DNA of 64,000 nt from Primulina eburnea (Eukaryota > Streptophyta > Magnoliopsida > Lamiales > Gesneriaceae): NCBI RefSeq assembly GCF_022965805.1, contig NC_133115.1:36943321-37007320 (forward strand), read 5' to 3'. A program made the translations under genes and the position numbers. The notes beneath the pieces were generated by a model, which was not told the DNA's origin, did no database searches, and saw only the letters and a program-made list of their open reading frames with translations. Below, piece by piece: positions 1 through 11,138 of this stretch (position 1 is the first letter of the stretch; each line of letters opens with the position of its first letter).

Positions 1-612
1 TGTTATAAAAAATAGATAATCTTTTTAATCAAAATTTATTCATATAATAAATAACAAAAAATCTTGAAGTTTTGAAAAATATATATCTATTGTTTAAATT
101 TTGATAGAAAAAATAATATATGACTTTTTAGTTTTTTATTTTATTAGTAACAGCTACAATTTAATATTGGAAGATTGATATCTTTATTTAAATGTGGTTA
201 TCTCAAATGATATAAATATTTTTATATAATATTTTTTTGTAATAACATTTAAAATTGTTTTAATAATTATTCAAACATTAATACTTAGTGATTTTAATTA
301 TGAATTAAATAAAAAAAAGACAATGTGTGATACTCCTTCTAATAAAGTTGTCGATGATACTAGTAAAATAATTGAGACGGAGGTAGTAATTAAAAGCATT
401 TAGAAGCACGAGAAAAGATCTGGTAGAAGCAGACAATGAATTTACTAAGCATAAAACAATGGGAGGAGAAACCAAGAACAAAACAATGAATGAATGAATA
501 TATAAAAATAAAAAAGTTTATGAAGCAATCTATTTCATTTTTAATACCCAAAAAGTTTTCTTAACCATTATTTGTCACCACATCGTTCCCATCGAAGTAC
601 TCGGTTTCCATC
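1..612. other. AT-rich 5' flank of KAS I, no gene
   Basis: This AT-rich stretch has no open frame or repeat that I can recognise. The last 100 bases or so before the ATG at 613 are less AT-rich and should hold the KAS I 5' UTR and core promoter. I could not place a convincing TATA box. Confidence 0.6.
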
Positions 613-3601
613 ATGCAAGCAATTCAATCTACCGCGCTTCGTTCCTCCCCGCTCGATCCCCTCCGGAAACCTCAACAATCCTCCCCTTTGCTCCGCTATA
701 ATGCCAATACCCTCGCCAGAAGTCTCCCCTTCACTGTCTCTGCCTCCGCCGTCGTCGCGGCGCCAAAGCGCGAGACAGACCCCAAGAAGCGCGTGGTGAT
801 TACGGGCACGGGCCTCGTCTCCGTTTTCGGAAATGATGTAGACGTGTTTTACGATAAGTTGCTTGCTGGTGAGAGCGGCATCACTCTAATAGACCGCTTT
901 GATGCGTCCAAATTCCCCACGCGATTTGGCGGACAGATTAGGGGATTCAAATCGGACGGGTACATTGATGGGAAGAACGATAGGAGATTGGACGACTGTT
1001 TGAGGTACTGCATTGTTGCGGGGAAAAAGGCGCTCGAAAGTGCGGATCTTGGGAGTGATAAGCTTGACAAGGTAAGAGTTTATTGGGAGAATTATGGATT
1101 GATTCTATTGAAGATCCATGTGCTTTGATTTTAAGGTTTTCGAATTTGTTTTGAGTGATTTAAAAATTCTCTGTTATGAGTTTTTTTTGTTGTATGGATT
1201 TCATTTCATTCGGTGAAGTAGTTTCCTTATTCAAACTTTGGTCATTTATGCATCTGTTATTGTTCATATTCTTGTGGTGAATGGTGCTCGCTCTTCATTT
1301 CATTTTGATGAGTTTTTCTTGAATTTTTTTCTCTCGGTTTTTTGTCTCGAATTTTTTATATGGAATTCATTGCTACTTTTTTGGAACACAACGGCATTGC
1401 TAACTCTTGAAATTATGTAGTTTTGTCTTAATTGATGGCTGATCCTCCGCTTGTTACTTTACAACCATTAAAAAGCAAACTTTTTATGGTTATGAAAACT
1501 GGGATAGCAGCTGCAAATCAATGCTTTATTGCTAATATATGTAGTACACCCCTAACATGTACTAACTCTTCTGATTTTTTTTTTAAATTATTTTGATACT
1601 GTCGAGAAAATAATTATAAAATTGTTGCCATTGATTTGTTTGAAGTTGTAGGCCACCCTCTCTAATTGTTGTAGTTTGGTATTATTGCAGATTGATAAAA
1701 TTCGAGCTGGTGTTCTTGTTGGGACAGGAATGGGTGGTCTTACAGTTTTCTCTGACGGCGTTCAGGCACTTATAGAGAAAGGTCACAGGAAAATAACTCC
1801 GTTTTTCATTCCTTATGCTATAACAAACATGGCATCTGCTTTGCTTGCAATTGATCTTGGCTTGATGGGTCCAAATTACTCGATATCAACTGCTTGTGCC
1901 ACGTCAAATTATTGCTTTTATGCTGCTGCAAATCACATCCGTCGAGGTGAAGCTGATATAATGGTAGCTGGTGGAACCGAAGCGGCTATTATTCCTATTG
2001 GACTGGGAGGTTTTGTCGCATGCCGGGCTTTGTCTCAAAGAAATGATGATCCCAAAACTGCTTCTAGACCTTGGGACAAAGAGCGAGATGGCTTTGTCAT
2101 GGGTGAAGGTGCTGGAGTCTTGGTATGCTTTTTTTTCTTTCTTAATTATAAATATTGGACTTGTGGTATTTTAAACTGGATTTTAGATTGTTCTGATTTT
2201 TGACATGGCACATCATTTAATTTTCCTTCTGCTTTCATCTTCCTGCAAAAATTATCTGGTCAATAAGACTTCTGACCGAAATATCATGTTATCATTCAAT
2301 TTGAACAGGTGATGGAAAGTCTGGAACATGCAATGAAACGAAATGCACCAATAATTGCTGAATACTTGGGAGGTGCAGTTAACTGTGATGCTTATCATAT
2401 GACAGATCCTAGATCTGATGGCCTTGGTGTCTCGTCATGCATTCTTAGCGCTCTAGAAGATTCTGGGGTTTCCCCTGAGGAGGTATTTGCTTGCTTCGTT
2501 TCATTATAGTAAAGTGACATGCGGCCACAACTCAGGCTTGCAGTACAAAAAGAGAATGTGTCATGAGTCTTAACTATCTGCCTATTGATTTGTTGTCATT
2601 GTACCCCAGCTCTAGAAGATGCTGGGGTTTCCCTTAGGAGGTATTTGCATGCTTCATTTCATTACAATATAGTGACATGCAGCCACAACTCCGGATACAA
2701 AAACAGAATGTGTCAAGAGTCTTAACGTATCTGCCTATCGATTTGTTGTCATTATACTCATGTCCCATGTTATCTTTTTTGAGATTTCTAGCACTTCAAA
2801 ATCAACCATTTATGGTGAAACTTCTGCAGATTTCTTGGAAATAACTCGTTTGGTTCATGCTCCATTTCAGGTTAACTATATCAACGCCCACGCAACCTCC
2901 ACTATAGTAGGCGACTTAGCGGAGGTAAATGCAATCAAGAAGGTGTTCAAAAACACTTCAGGCATCAAAATCAACGCAACTAAGGTAAGATCCCCAACAA
3001 GCACTACACCCACCATGTATCTGCCTGCCTTGCCTGTGTATTCTTGAGATTTCGGACACTATGAGACATTATTTATGGTTGGTTTCTCACTTCTTATTTT
3101 ATACAGTCAATGATTGGGCACTGCCTCGGTGCAGCCGGAGGTTTGGAAGCTATTGCAACCATCAAAGCAGTTACAACAGGCTGGCTTCACCCTTCCATCA
3201 ACCAATTTGTAAGTTGAAACAAACTAGTTTGCCACGATCCTACAACTTACCTCTTATGTGTGCATCAGTGGAAATCTTTGAAAAAACTGTTCAATTGTTT
3301 GATACATTAGTTGGCTTTTGCTTCTCCAGTTTACAATATGTTATTATCATTAACGCAGAACCCAGAGCCTTCTGTGGAATTTGACACTGTTGCAAACAAA
3401 AAGCAGCAACACGATGTAAACGTTGGTATGATACCTTTTGGTTCCCCTTTCATCTATTTTTCTCTACCGATTCTAAAACTCCTTGTTAAATGAGGATTTT
3501 TTGCAAGATTTTAATGCTCTTTATCAAATGCAGCCATTTCAAATTCATTTGGATTCGGTGGACACAACTCTGTTGTCGTGTTTTCTGCATTCAATCACTG
3601 A
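613..3601 (+). CDS. KASI: 3-oxoacyl-[acyl-carrier-protein] synthase I (KAS I), chloroplastic
   Basis: This enzyme condenses malonyl-ACP with C4-C14 acyl-ACP during de novo fatty acid synthesis in the plastid. I join seven exons with GT-AG borders: 613-1071, 1691-2122, 2309-2482, 2871-2984, 3107-3208, 3359-3425 and 3534-3601. They give 471 aa, the usual KAS I length; KAS II is longer. Residues 1 to about 45 are Ser/Arg-rich, like a transit peptide. The catalytic triad is visible: Cys222 in STACATSN, His362 in NAHATST and His398 in GHCLGAAGG. Their spacing (140 and 176) fits the FabF/KAS fold. The sequence around the Cys ([13 protein letters not shown]) and the overall match to my recollection of Arabidopsis KAS1 favour KAS I over KAS II. 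Intron 3 contains a tandem copy of the end of exon 3 (see findings). Confidence 0.95.
2451..2760 (+). repeat. Tandem duplication of exon 3 end plus intron in KAS I
   Basis: Bases about 2451-2605 are repeated at about 2610-2760, offset by about 159 bases and roughly 90% alike by eye. Each copy starts at CTCTAGAAGAT, carries the GAG|GTATTTGC exon-intron border and ends in TTGTTGTCATT. The first copy holds the real end of exon 3. The second lies wholly inside intron 3 and has a changed, frame-shifted copy of the exon end. Confidence 0.85.
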
Positions 3602-4758
3602 CCAGAGCTGCACTCCATTGCAGCAGAAGCAGGCGGTTTTTACCAGAGTGCCATTGAGTCTATCGTCGGCTTTTTTGTTAATTTGGCGCAATAATTTTTA
3701 AGTTCAGTTCTATGGTTTGAATCTTTGATCATTCCTTGCTTCAGATTTATTGGAACTAGAGCTTTTCTTAATTTAAAGTCCATAACTTTCTGCAATTAGC
3801 AAGATTTTCTTTTGTCAAATTATATTTTTAATCCATCCTTGGTTCTTTCGGAAACTTCGAAAGTATAATATTAATTGATTTCATAATAAATCATATAAAC
3901 ATGCACATGCATAAATTATTTCCAATCAAAATATAATATATATTCATTGAAAAATTAGATAAACATAGCATTTTTTATATCAACACATACATGTTCATCA
4001 GAAGATTTTGATTTCACTTGTGAATTTAATCGTTGTTTTGAATGATAAAAGCAGTTACTCTACTTATCTTGAAATTTATAAATAGTATAAATATTATATT
4101 TTTGTAGAATATTTATCAATTATCATTTAACACATTTAAATATATATCTTTAATTATTTGTACTTAGGTACGGATGTAAGTCATATAAATTTAATCTATA
4201 ATGAAACGATTATATATATTTAGTTCAAAATAAATTCATTTTCTTTTTGACTAATTGACTCAAACAATTAAATAATGAATAATGATAACTTTCATACATT
4301 TGATTAGGTTGATAACATTTTATAAAATTAGTTGAATTATTATTTGATAATTAGTTGAATTTTATTAATTCTCAGACCTTTCCACAATCCCCATTATTAT
4401 GTTTCACACAGAAGTCAGAAGTGACATACTTACTAAATCTAGGAATAATGTGTGTGAGATACGTGGACATGACGTTAATTTTGGTTGTTATGCCGTTTAA
4501 AAGAATTGAATTGTATAATCAATATTTGTTATAGTTTTTGATAAAATGATGGACGCTCAAACACTTATTTTAAATAGATATTTTATGTCATTTAAAACAT
4601 ATGAGAATAGATAATAATATATAAAAAATCATAAAAAAAAATGATGTATTTATATGTTAAAAAAATATGAGAAATTATAGTGGTTAATGCCACGTTGAGT
4701 GAGTGAGGCCACACGATTTTCCTATCTTAGGGTACTTGTGGCGTGTACGATTCCAACG
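3602..4758. other. Intergenic, AT-rich
   Basis: The first 100-200 bases are probably the KAS I 3' UTR. The rest is AT-rich with no coding potential or repeat that I recognise. Confidence 0.5.
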
Positions 4759-6546
4759 ATGGCTAAAATCACCACTGCTAGTGTCTTCCCGACCACCTCT
4801 CTTTTTCATTTCTTCTCGTTCACAGCCAAATCCCACGCTTTTTACCCGAAAGCTTCGACTGTAAGTTTACTCATCGTCTCCATCTATCTCGAATCTCCTG
4901 TATCTTAGTTGCATTACGTCTTTCTCCTGTCTTGTCTGATTGTAATCTTCTCAGTTTATCTCGAATCTGCGTTGCATTATATCATAAATTTGGGTTCTTT
5001 ACGTCTTTGCGCGTGTTCTTTGGTGTTTTATTATATATCTGACTCAATGCAGGTGGAGGGAAGTCAGGTTAAGGAAGAACAGCAGACGGGTTCATCTCAG
5101 AAAAAGAAAATATTTGTTGCAGGTGCCACTGGGAGCACCGGTAAAAGGATTGTGGAGAAGCTTTTGGCTAAGAGCTTTTCTGTCAAGGCTGGTGTCCGCG
5201 ATGTTGAGAAAGCAAAATCAACTTTTCCCGGAAACAACGCTGATCTCCAAATCGTTAGTATTAGAGTTCCTTTGCATTTTCGTTTCCGTTTCCGTTTCCT
5301 TTTCTGAATGCGCATTATTTGAATGTGGAATTGGGCTTTGTTGGTTTGGTGTTAATGTAGTTTTGAACAGTGCGGATCATCGAGTTAGCCACAACTTCCT
5401 TTTTAAACGAAAACTGAAGATCGACTTTTATTCGTAACTGCACCCACTACATTTACCAGTGCGCTAGAGCCGTGATCCTGAGTGGCACTTGTGATGATGA
5501 CTTCCCCTACTTTCAAATCCAGTGAAAATGGTTTCTTAACATTCTGAAAATTTGAATTAAAAATATCCTGAAATATTTATAGAAAAACTCTGTCAGCAGC
5601 TATTCGAGGATTTAACATCATAATTAGCTGTTGGTTGCAATGTTAAAGCTCATGTATTACGTAAAGTTTCTATCTGAATTGCATCTTTTTCCATTTATTC
5701 AACTATAATGCTGTAAACTTTGGTGTACCTGTTAGCTCCGAATGCACCTGTATTATCATTATTTTTTTTAGAGAGATGCACCTGTATTTTCAGGTGAATG
5801 CAGATGTGACGGAGGGTGCAACTAAGTTAGCTGAGGCTATTAGCGATGATTCTGATGCAGTAATATGTGCTACTGGTTTTCGACCTTCATGGGATTTGAC
5901 GGCTCCATGGAAAGTGAGTGAATTTCTTCAGTTTTTGTCTACTTGATTCTGTTACTCTTTGGGTGCAAAGTCTTCATGGACTTGTGCACTCTTGTTATCT
6001 AGGTGGATAACTTTGGGACAGTAAACCTAGTAGAGGCTTGCCAGAAACGTGGTGTTAACAGATTTATACTCATAAGTTCTATTTTAGTCAACGGAGCTTC
6101 AATGGGACAGTTGTTAAATCCTGCTTACATTTTTCTGAATGTCTTTGGACTCACCTTGGTCGCGAAGCTTCAAGCAGAGCAGCATATTCGCAAGTCTGGT
6201 ATCAATTACACGATTATACGGCCAGGGGGACTAAAGAACGATCCACCTAAGGGGAACATAGTCATGGAGCAAGAGGTAATGAGGTTCGACCAACAGTTTT
6301 GAATTTTTGTAACCGTTGGTGAGCATGTTTTCTTGATCCCTTGTTTACCCTACTCAAGCCAAACTCTCTCCATCCTTGCAGGATACTCTTTCTGCGGGAA
6401 CAATATCTAGAGATCAGGTTGCAGAAGTAGCAGTTGAGGCATTGCTATGTCCAGAGTCTTGGTATAAAGTGGTGGAAATTGTGGCCCAAACAGAGGCTCC
6501 TCGACGTTCGTTTGAGGAGCTCTTTAGTTCCATCAAACAACGTTGA
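4759..6546 (+). CDS. NAD(P)-binding Rossmann-fold protein, atypical SDR (At2g34460-like), chloroplastic
   Basis: I join five exons with GT-AG borders: 4759-4860, 5053-5253, 5794-5913, 6003-6275 and 6382-6546, giving 286 aa. Exon 1 (34 aa) is Ser/Thr/Phe-rich and looks like a plastid transit peptide. A Rossmann dinucleotide-binding motif, GATGSTG, lies at residues 58-64 after the strand KKKIFVA. Downstream are the NmrA/atypical-SDR features VICATGFRP, KVDNFGTVNLVEAC, ILVNGASMGQ and YTIIRPGGLKNDPP. The closest relative I recall is Arabidopsis At2g34460, a plastid protein whose substrate I do not know. I chose the start at ATGGCTAAAATC because it opens the transit peptide and has a purine at -3. 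Confidence 0.92.
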
Positions 6547-6943
6547 GAATTTCCAGAGCATTGCCCTTGTTTACTTTATTTATATATATGTACTTGTTAA
6601 AGACCTCGGAGAGATACTCAAATAAAATACTCAAATAAGTATTAGCAACGTTCAGTGTTCTTCCTTTGTAGATAGATGTACACGTCTCAATTTGTTAAAT
6701 TTCTCGAAACCCTTTTTACTAGATCCACGGGCGATCCGAACGCAAACAATATTTAGTATCGTTAAAGCAAACACAATCACTTTATTAGGAAGAAAATGGC
6801 TTTATTTTGAGTTGACAGTTCTTAGGACAACGGGTAAACAAACTGAACGAGAGATCTCACAATTAGAAACAACGATCGAGACTCGGAGAAAATTTGCAGA
6901 CAACATAAACCAAACGAAAAAAAGAGAGAAGAAAATGAGGAAA

Positions 6944-7426
6944 CTAAGCATAGGCATTTGGATTCTGGAGTAGATGAGCTTCGACAACCTTGTACATTCC
7001 TATCACCTTTTCTTTCCCTGCCTTGACTTCATCTTCTTTAAGCAGGAAATCCCCAATGGTATAGTACTTACTTGTCACATTAGACACAGAGCCACCATCT
7101 TCTGTTGCCTCAAACTTGATTTCATATGTAATCTTTTCAAGTTTATCTGTCAACGCCTCACCTTCAATCAACGTGTATTTATACACTAGGGACTCTTCAT
7201 TAAGCTCATCTACGCGATATTTCAAAGATTTGAAGTTTCCACCTTGAGCAAAATTAATCTGCTTGATGCTTCCGGCACCTCCATCACCTTCAATAATCTG
7301 AATGCTGCTGATAGCATGTGGCATCAGCTTTGGTATCAAATTGTGAGAATCCACAACGGAGGCCTTGAAGACTCTTGAAGGATGGATTGGAGAAATGTAC
7401 TTGTCAGTGAATGTGGTAATAGTCAT
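6944..7426 (-). CDS. PR-10 / Bet v 1 family protein, intronless
   Basis: A complete single-exon protein of 160 aa, the usual PR-10 length. It begins MTITTFTDKYISPI and has the glycine-rich P-loop (G47-D-G-G-A-G-S53) followed by IKQINF. It ends with the typical LLQNPNAYA helix. PR-10 proteins are small cytosolic carriers with a hydrophobic cavity that bind phenolics, cytokinins or brassinosteroids, and are often induced by stress or pathogens. The specific ligand cannot be told from sequence. Most PR-10 genes have one intron near codon 61-62; this one has none, although its neighbouring pseudogene keeps it. A TATAAATA box on the same strand lies at 7509-7502, about 80 bases upstream of the start. 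Confidence 0.93.
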   Translation of the reverse strand: MTITTFTDKYISPIHPSRVFKASVVDSHNLIPKLMPHAISSIQIIEGDGGAGSIKQINFAQGGNFKSLKYRVDELNEESLVYKYTLIEGEALTDKLEKITYEIKFEATEDGGSVSNVTSKYYTIGDFLLKEDEVKAGKEKVIGMYKVVEAHLLQNPNAYA

Positions 7427-7501
7427 GTTCTTTCGTGCTTTTTCTTACTCAGAACCCAGAATGTTGTTTTTGTTTGGCGAAGATATCACAGGGAAGTGTG
7501 G

Positions 7502-7509
7502 TATTTATA
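7502..7509 (-). promoter_or_regulatory. TATA box of the PR-10 gene
   Basis: TATAAATA on the minus strand, 76-83 bases upstream of the ATG at 7426. The position and sequence suit a plant core promoter; this has not been tested. Confidence 0.5.
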
Positions 7510-7885
7510 CATTTAGAACCAGAAGTTTTTCATTCATTCATGTTTTGTGGACGGCCTAATACATTCCATTTCTTGTCTATTTGTGCTACAATGATTGCAG
7601 GATGCTGAACTTTGTATTTAAGGAAAACTACAAGTTACTCTGATTTTTCCCATTTTATTATTCTTGTTACCCGTATGATAATATGACAGGAAATGGTATA
7701 ATTCCCAGAATTTGGAATGACATCTGGCTAGATTCTGCCATTTGGAACATCATGGAAGACCGTCATCTGGAGATTTAGCAAAGCTTTATCATATAAATAG
7801 AATTCATAATCACATTATATCACCAACACAACAAACTCATTATCAAGATAATCAAAGCATTTAGAACCTCGAAACAGTAGCGATG

Positions 7886-8454
7886 ATGGGTGTGCTTACT
7901 ATACATTCACAGAAGATCACACTTCTGCTGTCTGCCCAAAGAGAATCTTTAAAGCCTCAATCCTAGACTCCAATAACTTGATTCCTAAACTTCTGCCACA
8001 TGTAATTAGAAGCATGGAGTTTCTTCAAGGAAACGGTGGAGTTGGAAGCATAAAACTGGTTAATTTTGCTGAAGGTATCTAACTAACGATCCAAACTTCT
8101 ATATTATTATGTATAAAATTCTAATCCAGTTATGAAATGCATTATAATTTTTTTCTACAGGAAGTAATCTTAAATATCTGTATCAGATTGATGAACTGGA
8201 CGAAGAGAGGTACAGTTATAGCTACACGGTGATTGAAGGAAACACATTAATGGACAAACTTAAGAAGATCACACATGAAATCAAGTTGGAAGCAGCAACA
8301 GATGTGGGTACATTTTCTAAGGTGACTAGCACTTATTAAACGAAAGGCCTTCTCGATGACCGAGAAAGAGATAAAATCCCGGGAAAGAAAAAGTATTGGA
8401 ACTATACAAGGCTGTGGAGGCATATCTGATCCAGAATCCTAATGTTTATGCTCG
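7886..8454 (+). pseudogene. PR-10 / Bet v 1 pseudogene with conserved intron
   Basis: This is a decayed PR-10 copy, divergent (head to head) with the intact gene at 6944-7426. The ATG at 7886 opens M-G-V-L-T. A lost base near 7898-7902 throws the frame out, after which YTFTEDHTSAVCPKRIFKAS is readable. Exon 1 ends at 8074 after NFAEG and exon 2 resumes at 8161, so the standard PR-10 intron is kept. Exon 2 has an in-frame TAA at about 8338-8340, just after VTSTY. A further frameshift lies near 8394-8400, before LYKAVEAYLIQNPNVYA. The stop expected after the final YA is also missing. Three independent lesions rule out a working protein. Confidence 0.88.
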
Positions 8455-8745
8455 ACAAATGTTATCTTTTCTGTTCTCTAAGTTCGTCATATTTTATTTA
8501 TGATTTTACATTATCTGGAAATAAGGATCATTTGTATGTTGTTGGTTGATCTATGCTTCGTTGGAATCTGTCCACATCTGTATAATAATAGAATGCATTT
8601 TTATGTATACACAGCATGTTGTCCTGAGATCCTTATCATGAACTAAGTCGTAATTGAGATTTTATTTGTTCCTGCATGTATACTTCCATCAAATTTGTTT
8701 ATTAAACACTGTATAAAACTATCACGATTCGTTCAGTAGCATAAC

Positions 8746-8818
8746 GACTCCGTGGCCCAATGGATAAGGCGCTGGTCTACGGAACCAGAGATTCTGGGTT
8801 CGATCCCCAGCGGAGTCG
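8746..8818 (+). tRNA. tRNA-Arg (anticodon ACG)
   Basis: A 73-base cloverleaf. The acceptor stem GACTCCG (8746-8752) pairs with CGGAGTC (8811-8817), with discriminator G8818. The anticodon arm CTGGT-CTACGGA-ACCAG gives anticodon ACG, and the T arm contains the GGTTCGATCC B box. No intron is visible. A short T run follows at about 8820, a normal RNA polymerase III stop. CCA is not encoded, as expected for a nuclear gene. Confidence 0.95.
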
Positions 8819-9871
8819 ATTTTGTTTAACCTTGTTTTGATTTTTCGGCAAGTTTAATTTTGTGTCATTTCTGCTGTTATCTTTTATTAATATCAACTTC
8901 AATTTTCAAGTCTTAAAGTATATAAGGTACTGTGTGTCACTCAATATCCAGCTTTGTTTATGCTGTTGTAATTCAAATCAATATTTTGTTGTAATCTTTT
9001 TTCATGAAAACAGATTTATTATTAAATTTTTTGCAGCAACCCACATACTAATTAATTATAATATAATTAATGATAGGTGTTTTGAATGTTGTATTCTAAC
9101 TATTAAGATTTTGTTTGGGCTTGGGCTTGGTCTTGGGCTTGGTCTTGGGCTTGGGCTTGGGCTTGGGCTTTACTAGAACAGGGTTACATATTCCTTGTAA
9201 ATCAATCCACACCACCCTCAAACTCTCTGCCGTAGAGAGAGAAAAGGAAATAGACCACCGGGCAACACATAAAAAAGATGGAATCTTGTGGGTGTCGTCA
9301 AATCAAGAATAGCATTTGAGGTAAAACTCTATTTGTGTTCGGTAAAATGTTGTGGGTAATTTACAGTTTTCAGTGGATGGGAGAACAATTTTGGAATTTC
9401 AAAGAATTGAACATTTACCATTCGGATTTCTTGTGAAGGGTTTTTAAGCTTTAAAGTGCAATCCCGACTACGGAATGGATCTAATTGAGCGATTTATTAT
9501 AGGAATTGTGAGATTTTTGGCGTTTAATAGAAATTTGTAGAAGAAGTAAGAGGCCTGTCAATTGGATGAGTTTAGATTTATGATATAGCGAGCCGTGTTC
9601 TGGAAACATATTCGAAAGTGTGGTTGAAGGTTAAAACAGAAAAATATTCTTAATACAGAATAGTTATATATGTTAATTTTGATTATACTTTTTTTGGACA
9701 TGTGAGAACTAGATATCATGCATGATTAGTTTGTTTCAATGTGCAAACGAACTTGACATAATTTGTACCTTGTTATTTTGAGCTTGAGGGCCGGGAGTGT
9801 TTGATTTGGGATGAGCAATTCTAACTGCAGAAAACTTATAGGGATGATGAAGTATGCCCATTTGTGTTGAG
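8819..9871. other. Intergenic between tRNA-Arg and a pseudogene
   Basis: Apart from the hexamer array at 9113-9172 I see no gene. The stretch 9180-9870 is less AT-rich than its surroundings and may include the former 5' flank of the pseudogene that starts near 9872. Confidence 0.45.
9113..9172 (+). repeat. (TTGGGC)n hexamer minisatellite
   Basis: About nine to ten units of TTGGGC, two of them the variant TTGGTC. The array forms an uninterrupted G-rich run on the plus strand in otherwise AT-rich intergenic DNA. The Gly-Leu open frames across it are artefacts. Confidence 0.9.
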
Positions 9872-11138
9872 ATGAGTTGCATACACGTCACTGCATGTCA
9901 GCTTGTTTATTCGCCATTGGCATTTCTAGCTCGGGATTTTCTATTCAGGGAGTCATCAAGAAACAGCTCTGCATATTTGGGAATAAAACTTCCCAAAATC
10001 TCCCTGAAACGGACCTATGCCACCGGTAGATACCGCGAGGTGCACCTGTCTGTTTGTTTGGTGGTAAAGGGAAATCAGAGAATGCAGATGAGGTGACCTA
10101 AGTTTTTTAGATTTCCCACTGTTGTTTGATTCATTCAAGTAATTAAATCTGATGATGTTTTTCATAAGATTGTTTCTGTTGAATTGAGTTGTTCGACTAA
10201 GTGAACTTAATATGATATTCTTCTATTAGTTTATAAAATTGTGAAAATCTTTGGAGTTTATGATTAAGTGAAGAATGGCTGGATGTAAGAGATTTTGAAA
10301 TGGAATTAGGATGAGAAGATAAAATATTTGAGAATAGATGTGGTTGCTTTCTTGGGATCTTGGATTGTGAATGGTATTCAAAATGATTAGCTACTTGCTA
10401 GCTGATGAAAGGGTTCAGCTACTCCAAATTTTTCCAGAGTTGCGCTTGTATGGTGTTTTCGCTATCCGTTTTGGAATTGATTTTTATAGGAAAATATGAA
10501 TTTCACTTAATGATGTGGCAGCAGGCTTCTCCATGGAAAGCTCTCGGGAATGCCATGGGAAATTTGAAAAAGGATCAGTCAATTGAAGATGTATTGAAGC
10601 AGCAAATTTAGAAACAAGAATACTAGAATGATGGTGGCGGGAAACCCCCACGTGGCTGGGGTTGGGGTGGTTCTGGTGACGGTTTTGGAGAAGCTGATGA
10701 AAATGGTTTATCGGGAATTTGGGATGATTTCGTACAAGTGACACTGGCAACTTTTGGCTTTATATTTCTGGTACTCTCTCTGTCCTCCTCCTTCCCTTTG
10801 TTACGATACTTGTTAAAATCACTCGATGACAGTATTCTTCCTTAATTTCAGTACATCTACATAAGTGAGGGGGAGGAGGTGACGGTACTAGCAAAGGACT
10901 TGATCAAGTTTTTGTTCACTAGACAAGTGAGTCTTCGCCTAGCGTGTATCATTAGCGAATGGAAGAGTTTCTTTGCAAAGCTGAGTGAGAAGGAAGTGGT
11001 GGATCCACGTTGGCTGGGACGGGAAATTATTAATACTACACGGTGTATGACAGCCCAGAGAAGTACCGAAGGATCCTCTACAAGGCTTATCTTGATTCAA
11101 AATCCGATGATGACAAAGGATACAACAATTTTGGGTGA
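9872..11138 (+). pseudogene. Pseudogene of a plastid-type membrane protein (unnamed family)
   Basis: Three exons are recognisable. Exon 1 is 9872-10092, transit-peptide-like, and only becomes CLFGGKGKSENADE after a frameshift near 10040. Exon 2 is 10525-10770 (ASPWKALGNAMGNLKKDQS, then a Gly-rich stretch and LSGIWDDFVQVTLATFGFIFL). Exon 3 is 10852-11138 (YIYISEGEEVTVLAKDLIKFLF and onward). Introns with GT-AG borders are kept, so this is a duplicated rather than a retroposed copy. Lesions: TAG codons at about 10608 and 10623 in exon 2, and a frameshift near 11038 after EIINTT. Beyond that frameshift a different frame reads VYDSPEKYRRILYKAYLDS to the stop at 11136-11138. The layout resembles a conserved plant plastid protein with one membrane helix, but I cannot name it. 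Confidence 0.75.

Noticed and set aside
8862..9312. Two Gly-Leu-rich frames
   Set aside because: They arise from the TTGGGC hexamer array, with no other protein features.
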